Shown here: positions 1-6,588 of the stretch, one piece after another
How the letters are laid out: every line of letters starts with the position of its first letter
Numbering within the stretch: position 1 is the stretch's first letter
DNA from: Planctomycetota bacterium
GTDB lineage: Bacteria; Planctomycetota; B15-G4; JADJEK01
Length of the DNA: 10,932 nt
Assembly (NCBI GenBank): GCA_016795255.1
Contig: JAEUIB010000876.1
Coordinates: forward strand, 1-10,932
Direction: 5' to 3'
Notes under the pieces: model-generated
Seen by the model: only the letters and a program-made list of their open reading frames with translations
Told to the model about the DNA's origin: nothing
The model's database searches: none
Position numbers and translations under genes: made by a program

Positions 1-757
1 CGGCGGGCACGTCCCCGAGATCCCTCACCCAACCGATGCGCTCGAGCAACTCGCGGCTCGCCTGCGCCGTCGGATTCTTCGACGCGGCTTCGAACACGAG
101 CCGCAACGCCTGCGCGGTCGCCGGCGAAGCCAGCATCTGGACGCTCTCCGGCAGGATGCCGACGCCGGCGCTCGCTTCGGGGCGCGCCCCACTGATCCAC
201 TGGCAAGCGAATTGACCGAGCGCGGACAAGTCACGCGCGACCGGGGACAGCGCGGCGTACGCATCGGTTTCGGCGTCCGACCGCCCCACGATGCGCCCGA
301 CGGACGGGATCGCTTCCGGCGCGACGACCGGCGGCAGGACGCACGGGGCGCCTTGCGCGTCGCGCACGAGGATCGCGTCGGCCAACAGCGCACCGTGCGC
401 CAGCCCGCGCGCGTGGAGCCGCGCGACCGCCTCGGCGAGGGAACGCAGCACCGGCAGCGTCGCGAGTTCGCCGACGCCGAACGTCCGCCACAGCGACTCG
501 CCCGGCTCGGCGCCGATGACGAACCCGGCTCCTCCCGCGTGCTGGACGATGTCCAGCAACGGCGCGACGCCTCGCACCGACTGGCCGACGAAGCGGCGGG
601 CGGTCGCGAGCACCTCGCCGGCCGCGGTCGCATCCAGCCCGTCCAAGAGGACGAGCGAGCGCGCGTCTCGGCCGCCGAGTCGATAGCGCCGGACGTATCG
701 ATCCCGACCCATCTCGGCCAGGATCTCGAGACCAGGGATCGCGAGCGGCGTGCTCAT
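1..757 (-). CDS. Pseudokinase-like protein with degenerate serine/threonine kinase fold (3' end outside window)
   Basis: This frame is open from an ATG at 757-755 to the left edge, giving 252 visible codons with no stop. The protein aligns by eye with a Hanks-type kinase. It has a beta-sheet N-lobe (about residues 11-90), a hinge-like stretch GFVIGAEPGESL (78-89), and a helix ending LHARGLAHGALLADAILV (114-131) where kinases carry GIVHRDLKPENILL. A later segment RDLSALGQ...GARP (176-193) matches the conserved D-x-x-x-L-G region of helix F. The key residues are gone. The catalytic Asp position is Ala123, the Asn position is Ala128, no DFG is visible near 141-146, and the beta-3 Lys position appears to be Leu. 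Phosphotransfer is therefore unlikely, and a scaffold or binding role is inferred. A GGAG at 771-768 (minus strand) lies 10 nt before the ATG. It is divergent from polA. The fold is a motif-level call, and the missing C-terminus could add other domains. Confidence 0.72.
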   Translation of the reverse strand, partial: MSTPLAIPGLEILAEMGRDRYVRRYRLGGRDARSLVLLDGLDATAAGEVLATARRFVGQSVRGVAPLLDIVQHAGGAGFVIGAEPGESLWRTFGVGELATLPVLRSLAEAVARLHARGLAHGALLADAILVRDAQGAPCVLPPVVAPEAIPSVGRIVGRSDAETDAYAALSPVARDLSALGQFACQWISGARPEASAGVGILPESVQMLASPATAQALRLVFEAASKNPTAQASRELLERIGWVRDLGDVPA

Positions 758-895
758 GCGGGACGTGCTCCGGGCACCGATGGCGAAAGGGCGGAGATTA
801 CTCCACGGGCATCCCCGGGCTCCAGCCGCGCGCGGAAGAAGTCGCTCGTCCCGCGCGTCCGTGCCACCCCCGCAGCGAGCTTCGACGACGCGCGA

Positions 896-901
896 TATAG
901 T
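896..901 (+). promoter_or_regulatory. Candidate -10 element for polA
   Basis: TATAGT matches five of six positions of the sigma-70 -10 consensus. It is the most AT-rich spot in the 204-bp divergent region between the pseudokinase gene and polA. It would give a leader of about 54 nt. No convincing -35 is seen 16-18 nt upstream, so this is a weak call. Confidence 0.22.
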
Positions 902-950
902 CCCGCCGCGCCGGCGCTCGACGCGAACTCGCTGCGATCGCGCCGGCCGT

Positions 951-954
951 GGAG
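951..954 (+). promoter_or_regulatory. Ribosome binding site that sets the polA start
   Basis: GGAG sits 7 nt before the ATG at 962. The same frame is open far upstream, to a TTG at 212, but that extension has no polymerase homology and runs antisense through the pseudokinase gene. This Shine-Dalgarno therefore supports 962 as the start. Confidence 0.6.
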
Positions 955-961
955 TGCCGCG

Positions 962-3733
962 ATGCCGACCGGTTCGTTGTTCCCCGACGACAAGCGGACC
1001 GATCCGCGAGCGGCACGACCCGGGCGCGCCCGCAAGGGTCGCGTGTTCCTGATCGACGGCACCGCGCTGGCGTATCGCAGCCACTTCGCGCTGATCACGA
1101 GCCCGCTGCTGACGTCGAAGGGCCAGAACGTGTCGGGGCTGTTCCTGTTCGCGCAGACGCTGTTCCGCCTGATCGAGAAAGAGCATCCCGACTACATCGC
1201 GTGCGGCTTCGACCTGCCGGGCAAGACGTTCCGCCACGAGCGCTACGCCGACTACAAAGCGACGCGCGACAAGACGCCCGACGAACTGATCGCACTGCTG
1301 CCGGCGATCAAGCAACTGGTGCAGGCGTTCCAGATCCCGGTCCTCGAACTCCCGGGGTACGAAGCCGACGACGTCATCGCGACGGTGGCGCGCCAAGCCG
1401 AGTCCGCCGGGCACGAGGTCTTCATCGTCACCGGCGACAAGGACTTCCTGCAGATCGTCTCGGACCGCGTGCGCCTCTACAACATCCTGCGGCCGGACAA
1501 GGACGTCGAGATCCAAGGGCCCGACGCCGCGCGCGCGAAGTTCGGCGTCGACCCGGACCACGTCATCGACGTCCTCGCGCTGATGGGCGACGCGTCCGAC
1601 AACGTCCCCGGCGTCAACGGCATCGGCCCGAAGACCGCCACCGAGCTGATCACGCGCTTCGGCAGCGTGAAGGGTCTGTACGACCACCTCGACCAGGTCG
1701 ATCGTGCTGCGGTCCGCAGCAAACTCGAGAAGGACCGCGACATGGCGTTCCTGTCGCTCGAGCTCGTGACGTTCGATCTGGCTGCCCCGGTGCGATTCGA
1801 CGAGGAACGGTTCAAGGCCGCGCAGCCCGATCCCGGCGCGCTGGCGCCGTTGTTCCGCGCGTTCGAGATGGACTCGCTGATGAAGCGCGTCAGCGTCGAT
1901 CAGGCGCACGACGAGCACGTCTACCACGTGATCCACGACGCGGCCGCGTACCGGACGCTGCTCGAGCGGCTCGAGGCCGCCGACGCGTTCGCGCTCGATA
2001 CCGAGACGACGGGCATCGATCCGTTGCGTGCGCGGCTCGTCGGCATCTCGATCTCGTTCACGCCGCGCGAAGCGTGGTACCTGCCGGTCAACCACGACCC
2101 GCCGTTGTTCCCGGGCGGTTCGGACCTCGACCGCATCGCGCGCGACCTCGGCCCGATCCTCGCCGACCCGAAGCGGAAGAAGCGCGGGCAGAACGCGAAG
2201 TACGACCTGCTCGTGCTGCGCCGCCACGGGATGCCGGTCGTCGGGATCGACTTCGACACGATGCTCGCGAGCTACTGCGTGTCGCCGGGCGAGCTGCAGC
2301 ACAACCTCGATCACCTCGCGCTCAAGTACCTGAACTTCCAGAAGGTGAAGACCAGCGAATTGATCGGCACCGGCGCGAAGCAGATCACGATGGACCTGGT
2401 CGACGTCGACAAGGTCGGCAACTACGCGTGCGAGGACGTCGACGTCGTCAATCGACTGCTGCCCGTGCTGTCGGCCGAATTGGAGCGTGCGCAGCTCGAA
2501 CCGCTGTTCCGCGAGATCGAGATGCCTCTGCTCGACGTCCTCGCCGACGTCGAACAGCACGGCGTCGCCCTCGATCTGCCGTTGCTGAAGCACCTGTCCG
2601 ACGACTTCGACCAGCGACTGAAGGCGCTGACGCACGAGATCCACGCGCTCGCCGGCGAGCCGTTCAACATCAACTCGCCGATCCAGCTCGGGAAGATCCT
2701 GTTCGAGAAGCTCGAGGTGCAGAAGGCGCCCGGAGGCAAGAAGCCGAAGCGGACGAAGACCGGTTGGTCGACCGATGCCGCCGTGCTCGAAGGACTGAAG
2801 GACCACCCGCTGCCGGCGAAGATCCTCGAGTACCGCGCGCTGCAGAAATTGAAGTCGACGTACATCGACGCGCTGCCCGCACTGGTCCATCCGGAGACCG
2901 GCCGCGTCCACACGTCGTTCAACCAAGCCGTCGCCGCGACCGGCCGCTTGTCGAGCAGCGACCCGAACCTGCAGAACATCCCGATCCGCAGCGAGGAGGG
3001 TCAGAAGATCCGCCGCGCGTTCATCCCCGGCATCGACGACGGCGTGCTGATGTCGGCCGACTACTCGCAGGTCGAATTGCGCCTGCTCGCACACTTGTCG
3101 AAGGACGAGAACTTGGTGCGCGCGTTCCGCGAAGGCGCCGACGTCCATCGCTGGACCGCGGGGCTGATCTTCGGCATGAAGCCGCAGGACGTCCCCGCCG
3201 AACTCCGCGCTCGCGCGAAGACGATCAATTTCGGCGTGATCTACGGCATGGGCGCACAGCGCCTGGCGAGCGAAACCAACATGAGCGTCGCGGAAGCCGC
3301 GCGCTTCATCGAGGCCTACTTCCAGACGTTCTCCGGCGTGAAGGCGTACCTCGACGGCACGCTCGAGTCGGCGCGCAAGCTCGGTTACGTGACGACGCTG
3401 CTCGGGCGCCGGCGCTACATCGCCGAGCTGGATTCCGAGCATCCGCGCGTCGCCGCCGCCGCGCGCAACGTCGCGATCAACACGCCGATCCAGGGCACGG
3501 CCGCGGACCTGATCAAGATCGCGATGATCCGGATCCACCGCGAACTCGCCGCGCACAAGAGCTCGGCGAAGATGATCCTGCAGGTGCACGACGAACTCGT
3601 GTTCGAGCTGAAGGCGTCCGACGTCGACGCCGTCACCCGCATGGTGCGTCACACGATGGAGAACGCGCTGGAACTCGACGTGCCGCTGGTCGTCGACATC
3701 GGCGTCGGCAAGAACTGGCTCGAAGCGCACTGA
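962..3733 (+). CDS. polA: DNA polymerase I with 5'-3' nuclease, 3'-5' proofreading and polymerase domains
   Basis: The 923-residue product is close to the usual PolA length (E. coli 928) and would act in Okazaki-fragment maturation and repair synthesis. The 5' nuclease domain (about 27-300) keeps its acidic cluster: Asp32, Asp84, Glu134/Asp136/Asp137 (GYEADD), Asp159/Asp161 (TGDKDF) and Asp210/Asp213 (GDASDN), followed by the GIGPKTA helix-hairpin region. The 3'-5' exonuclease (about 320-500) is intact: Asp346 and Glu348 (DTETTG), Asn411-Asp415 (NAKYD) and Tyr488/Asp492 (YACED). Many PolA enzymes have lost this activity. The polymerase domain has motif A with Asp700 (DYSQVELR), motif B with Lys753, Phe757 and Tyr761 (KTINFGVIYG), and motif C His876-Asp877-Glu878. 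Phe757 aligns with E. coli Phe762. About 26 basic, probably unstructured residues precede the first conserved segment, VFLIDG. It converges with the dihydroorotase gene, leaving 55 nt. Confidence 0.97.
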   Translation: MPTGSLFPDDKRTDPRAARPGRARKGRVFLIDGTALAYRSHFALITSPLLTSKGQNVSGLFLFAQTLFRLIEKEHPDYIACGFDLPGKTFRHERYADYKATRDKTPDELIALLPAIKQLVQAFQIPVLELPGYEADDVIATVARQAESAGHEVFIVTGDKDFLQIVSDRVRLYNILRPDKDVEIQGPDAARAKFGVDPDHVIDVLALMGDASDNVPGVNGIGPKTATELITRFGSVKGLYDHLDQVDRAAVRSKLEKDRDMAFLSLELVTFDLAAPVRFDEERFKAAQPDPGALAPLFRAFEMDSLMKRVSVDQAHDEHVYHVIHDAAAYRTLLERLEAADAFALDTETTGIDPLRARLVGISISFTPREAWYLPVNHDPPLFPGGSDLDRIARDLGPILADPKRKKRGQNAKYDLLVLRRHGMPVVGIDFDTMLASYCVSPGELQHNLDHLALKYLNFQKVKTSELIGTGAKQITMDLVDVDKVGNYACEDVDVVNRLLPVLSAELERAQLEPLFREIEMPLLDVLADVEQHGVALDLPLLKHLSDDFDQRLKALTHEIHALAGEPFNINSPIQLGKILFEKLEVQKAPGGKKPKRTKTGWSTDAAVLEGLKDHPLPAKILEYRALQKLKSTYIDALPALVHPETGRVHTSFNQAVAATGRLSSSDPNLQNIPIRSEEGQKIRRAFIPGIDDGVLMSADYSQVELRLLAHLSKDENLVRAFREGADVHRWTAGLIFGMKPQDVPAELRARAKTINFGVIYGMGAQRLASETNMSVAEAARFIEAYFQTFSGVKAYLDGTLESARKLGYVTTLLGRRRYIAELDSEHPRVAAAARNVAINTPIQGTAADLIKIAMIRIHRELAAHKSSAKMILQVHDELVFELKASDVDAVTRMVRHTMENALELDVPLVVDIGVGKNWLEAH

Positions 3734-3788
3734 CGCCTGCGAGGCCCCAGAGCTCGCCACCGACGACGGCGACCGTCTCCCGACTCGT

Positions 3789-5060
3789 TCAGTCGCCGAA
3801 CGCGACGCGACCGCCGACGTACGTCCGCACGACGCGCGCCGGCAGCGTGTACCCGACGTACGGCGACAGCTTCGCCTTCGACAGGAAGTCTTCGCTGCGC
3901 GGCGTCCACGGCTGGCGATCGTCGACGAGCACGAGGTCGGCGTCGAAGCCGCGCGCGATCGTCCCCTTGTTCGCGATGCCGAACAACCGCGCCGGAGCGC
4001 GGCACGCGCGTTCGATCACGAGATCCAGCGTCAGGACGCCCTCTTCGACGAGCTTGAACAGCACCGGCAGGAAGACGTCGACCGACGAGATGCCGGACGG
4101 GTTGTCGTTGAACGGTGCACTCTTCTCGGTCGGCAGGTGCGGAGCGTGATCGGTCTCGAGCACGTCGAGCGTCCCGTCGCGGATGCCTTCGCGCAAACGA
4201 GCACGGTCCACGGCGCCCTTGATCGACGGATTCACCTTCAGCAGCCCGCCGACGCGCGCGACGTCGTCGTCGCTGAACAGCAGGTAATGCGGGCACGTCG
4301 CACCGGTGACCGGAAGGCCCTTCGCCTTCGCGTCCGCCAGTCGATCGACGGAGCCCGCCGCCGACAGATGGAAGACGTGCGTTCGCGCGCCGGTTTCCTC
4401 GCACAGGCGCAACGCGCGTTCGACGGCGAGGACTTCGGCCGCCGGCGAACGAGCGCGACTCCAGCCGCGAGGTCCGTCGGTCGAGAACTGCGCGAGACCT
4501 TTCTCGATCGTCGCTTTGTCTTCCGCGTGCACGACGACCGGGCGGCCGGCGCGCGCGGCTTCGCGATACAGCGCGCGCAGCATCTCGTCCGAGTCGACGC
4601 CGGCATCGCCGTGCGACGGCGCGAGGAAGATCTTGTAGCCGAGCACGTAGTCGGCCATTTCGCCGAGCTTGCCGAGCGACGCGACCGTCGCGCTGCCGTA
4701 GATGCCGACGTTGACGCGCGCCTTCGGCCGCACCAGCGCGAGCTTCGCTTCGACCGCCGCGCGGCTCGTCATCAACGGCGCGTTGTTCTGGATCTCGACG
4801 ATCGTCGTCACGCCGCCGTGGGCGGCCGCGTGCGACCCGGTCGCGAAGTCTTCCTTGTCCTCGCGGCCCGGTTCACGGAAGTGGACGTGGTCGTCGATCA
4901 AGCCGGGCAACAGCAGCAGGCCCGACGCGTCGAACTCGGCCGCGCCGCGAGCCAGATCGGCGCCGACGTCGACGATCTCGCCGGCTTCGATCGCCACGTC
5001 CGCGACGCGCGTCCCCGCGTCCGACCACACCCGAGCACCGCGAATCACGAGGTCGACCAT
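3789..5060 (-). CDS. pyrC: Dihydroorotase, class I (amidohydrolase superfamily)
   Basis: The 423-residue cytosolic zinc enzyme is predicted to interconvert N-carbamoyl-aspartate and dihydroorotate in de novo pyrimidine synthesis. The metal ligands of the class I fold are all present: His58 and His60 in DDHVHFREPG, a carbamylatable Lys143 in GYKIFLAPS, His178 (VVVHAED), His231 (HVFHLS) and Asp304 (LETDHAPH). Arg62 and Asn92 fit the substrate-binding FR and PN-type positions. The usual MPNT-x-P element reads IQNNAP, and the NPPLR element reads NPSIK, a variant I recall from some bacterial dihydroorotases. Length favours class I over the shorter E. coli PyrC type. The ATG lies 3 nt after the stop of the phosphatase gene, so translation is probably coupled; the GGTGA at that stop can serve as a weak ribosome site. 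Allantoinase or hydantoinase is the main alternative, since these share the metal site. Confidence 0.85.
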   Translation of the reverse strand: MVDLVIRGARVWSDAGTRVADVAIEAGEIVDVGADLARGAAEFDASGLLLLPGLIDDHVHFREPGREDKEDFATGSHAAAHGGVTTIVEIQNNAPLMTSRAAVEAKLALVRPKARVNVGIYGSATVASLGKLGEMADYVLGYKIFLAPSHGDAGVDSDEMLRALYREAARAGRPVVVHAEDKATIEKGLAQFSTDGPRGWSRARSPAAEVLAVERALRLCEETGARTHVFHLSAAGSVDRLADAKAKGLPVTGATCPHYLLFSDDDVARVGGLLKVNPSIKGAVDRARLREGIRDGTLDVLETDHAPHLPTEKSAPFNDNPSGISSVDVFLPVLFKLVEEGVLTLDLVIERACRAPARLFGIANKGTIARGFDADLVLVDDRQPWTPRSEDFLSKAKLSPYVGYTLPARVVRTYVGGRVAFGD

Positions 5061-5063
5061 CGT

Positions 5064-6374
5064 TCACCGAGCCTTGATCACGACCAGCGTCACGTCGTCG
5101 TCCTGATTCGCGCTGCCGGTGAATCGGATGACGTCCTCGTGGATCGCGCGGATGACCGCCACGGCGTCGCCGTCGCGGCTGCGCAGGACCGACTGCGCGA
5201 GGCGCTCGCGCCCGAACACGACGTCGCCCTGCCGCGCTTCGAGGATGCCGTCCGTGATCAGCACGAGTACGTCGCCGGAGTTCATCGCGATCGGCTCGGA
5301 CACGTCGTACGGCATGCCTTCTTCGATGCCGAGTGCGAGTCCGTCGCCCGGCAACGACTCGATCGCGCCGTCGGCGCGCAGCAGCAGAGGAGCGGTGTGA
5401 CCGGCGTTCGCGAACCGCAGCACGCGCTCGCGATCGTCGAGTTCGATGAGCTGCAGCGACATGAAGATCGCGCCGTCCGAGTCGCGCGCGAACTGATCGT
5501 TCATGCGACCGAGGACCTCGTCGAGACGGAACGCGCCGCGCACGGCGGAACGCAGCAGCGCGCGCGCCGACGACATCAGCAGCGCCGGACCGAGGCCGTG
5601 CCCCGAGACGTCGCCGATCGCGACGAGGAGGTCGCGCTCGGCGACCGGCACGAAGTCGTAGTAGTCGCCGAGCGCTTCCTCGGCGGGAATCGCACGGCCG
5701 GCGACGTCGAACGACACGAGCCCCTTCGGGTCGCGCGGCAGCAGTCCTTCCTGGATGTGCCGCGCGATCTTCATCTGTTCCTTCAGACGCTCGGCGGCGA
5801 TCGCTTCTTGCACGAGGCGCGCGTTCTCGACGCCGATCGACAGCGCGCCGGCGAGCGCATCGAAGAAGCGCAGGTCGACCGCCGTGAACTCGCGCTGGTT
5901 CGCACGCGAGTCGACGTAGATGAGCCCGAGGCGTCGCTCCTTCACGCGCAGCGTCACGCACATCACCGCGCGCAGTTTCATGTCGACGATCGAGCGCGAG
6001 AGGTCGACCGCGCCTTCGTGACTCGACACCTTCCAGCACATCGGCGTGCCTTCGGTCGCGACCTTGCGCGTCACCGTCGTCGAGTACTGGACCGGCAGCG
6101 GCACGTCACGCCCCGTGCGGTCGCGGGCGACCTGGATGACGAGCTTCTCGGGATCGCCGTCGCCGAACAGGAACAGGATCCCCCGCTCCGCGCCGACCGC
6201 CGCGATCGCCTTGTCGACGATCGACACCAGCAGGCGCTGGTGATCGACCGTGGAGATCAGCTCCGCGATGCCGTCCACGAGGACGTGGACTTGGTCCGCG
6301 GTCAAACGGTCGTCGGCCGGCGGCGGAGGGATCGGGTCCTTCGGTTCGTTCTTGCCGCTTTTGAACCAACCCAT
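5064..6374 (-). CDS. GAF domain plus SpoIIE/RsbU-type PP2C serine/threonine phosphatase
   Basis: The protein has 436 residues and no membrane segment, so it should be cytoplasmic. After a proline-rich, probably flexible N-terminus (PIPPPPA, 14-20), a GAF domain covers about 40-185 and ends in the typical LGLIYVDSR and FDALAGALSIGVENARL segments. A helical linker (about 186-215, with HIQEGLLP) leads into the SpoIIE phosphatase domain (about 220-436). The metal-binding acidic residues of PP2C enzymes are all visible: Asp237/Asp240 in GDYYDF, Asp255 in IGDVSGHGLGPALL, Asp375 in LITDGILEA and Asp425-427 in NQDDDVTLVV. ANAGHTAP (322-329) is also conserved. Family members dephosphorylate STAS-domain antagonists in partner-switching cascades, and a STAS gene diverges immediately upstream, making it the natural substrate candidate. 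The GAF domain would sense an unknown ligand. An AGGGA about 11 nt before the ATG is a modest ribosome site. It is cotranscribed with the dihydroorotase gene downstream. Confidence 0.93.
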   Translation of the reverse strand: MGWFKSGKNEPKDPIPPPPADDRLTADQVHVLVDGIAELISTVDHQRLLVSIVDKAIAAVGAERGILFLFGDGDPEKLVIQVARDRTGRDVPLPVQYSTTVTRKVATEGTPMCWKVSSHEGAVDLSRSIVDMKLRAVMCVTLRVKERRLGLIYVDSRANQREFTAVDLRFFDALAGALSIGVENARLVQEAIAAERLKEQMKIARHIQEGLLPRDPKGLVSFDVAGRAIPAEEALGDYYDFVPVAERDLLVAIGDVSGHGLGPALLMSSARALLRSAVRGAFRLDEVLGRMNDQFARDSDGAIFMSLQLIELDDRERVLRFANAGHTAPLLLRADGAIESLPGDGLALGIEEGMPYDVSEPIAMNSGDVLVLITDGILEARQGDVVFGRERLAQSVLRSRDGDAVAVIRAIHEDVIRFTGSANQDDDVTLVVIKAR

Positions 6375-6416
6375 CCGAGATCGATCCCTACAGGCGTCGG
6401 AGCACCGTTCGACCGA

Positions 6417-6430
6417 CGGCGCGAGCGCCG
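6417..6430. repeat. Inverted repeat over the predicted phosphatase transcription start
   Basis: CGGCGC-GA-GCGCCG is a perfect 6-bp dyad with a 2-nt centre. It lies directly downstream of the candidate extended -10 for the minus-strand phosphatase gene, where an operator would block or modulate transcription. In DNA this GC-rich a 6-bp dyad can arise by chance. Confidence 0.3.
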
Positions 6431-6431
6431 G

Positions 6432-6440
6432 ACTCTAGCA
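6432..6440 (-). promoter_or_regulatory. Candidate extended -10 promoter for the phosphatase-dihydroorotase pair
   Basis: Read on the minus strand this is TGC-TAGAGT, an extended -10 (TGn) with four of six consensus bases. It would start transcription near 6425, about 50 nt before the phosphatase ATG. No good -35 lies at the standard distance, which an extended -10 can tolerate. Confidence 0.33.
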
Positions 6441-6531
6441 GCCACGCGCAAATCTGTTCCCGCAAACATCCTCGATCGGCGCTCTCGGGCGGAAGTCGGT
6501 CCGGTCCCCGCCTTCGGCGCGCCCCGCGCGC

Positions 6532-6560
6532 TTGCACTCGGGCCGCCAGTTCCATACAAA
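6532..6560 (+). promoter_or_regulatory. Candidate sigma-70-like promoter for the STAS-PilZ gene
   Basis: TTGCAC (6532-6537) and TACAAA (6555-6560) are separated by exactly 17 bp. The second element sits in CATACAAAC, an AT-rich island in otherwise GC-rich sequence. Transcription would start near 6567, leaving a short leader of about 22 nt that carries the ribosome site. Confidence 0.42.
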
Positions 6561-6578
6561 CTCCGTCCCCCAACGCTC

Positions 6579-6582
6579 GAGG
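6579..6582 (+). promoter_or_regulatory. Ribosome binding site that sets the STAS-PilZ start
   Basis: GAGG lies 6 nt before the ATG at 6589. It supports that start over the in-frame TTG at 6532, which would add 19 residues outside the STAS fold and would overlap the candidate promoter. Confidence 0.6.
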
Positions 6583-6588
6583 CGCGCC

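Noticed and set aside
793..804. Short dyad GGAG-ATTA-CTCC upstream of the pseudokinase gene
   Set aside because: The arms are only 4 bp and do not extend; it is too short to treat as an operator.
212..961. In-frame upstream extension of polA from a TTG
   Set aside because: It would add 250 residues with no similarity to polymerases, and it runs antisense to the pseudokinase gene, whose kinase-like motifs are in the minus frame. A ribosome site supports the ATG at 962.
3734..3788. Possible bidirectional terminator between polA and the dihydroorotase gene
   Set aside because: Only a four-base stem (CGCC/GGCG) with no T-rich tract on either strand is visible.
949..4149. Second long plus-strand frame overlapping polA
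   Set aside because: It is polA read in a shifted frame, dominated by Arg, Ala and Pro; all polymerase motifs lie in the other frame.
4873..6039. Minus-strand frame of 388 codons overlapping the phosphatase gene
   Set aside because: Arg/Ala-rich frame-shifted shadow of the GAF-PP2C gene with no motifs of its own.
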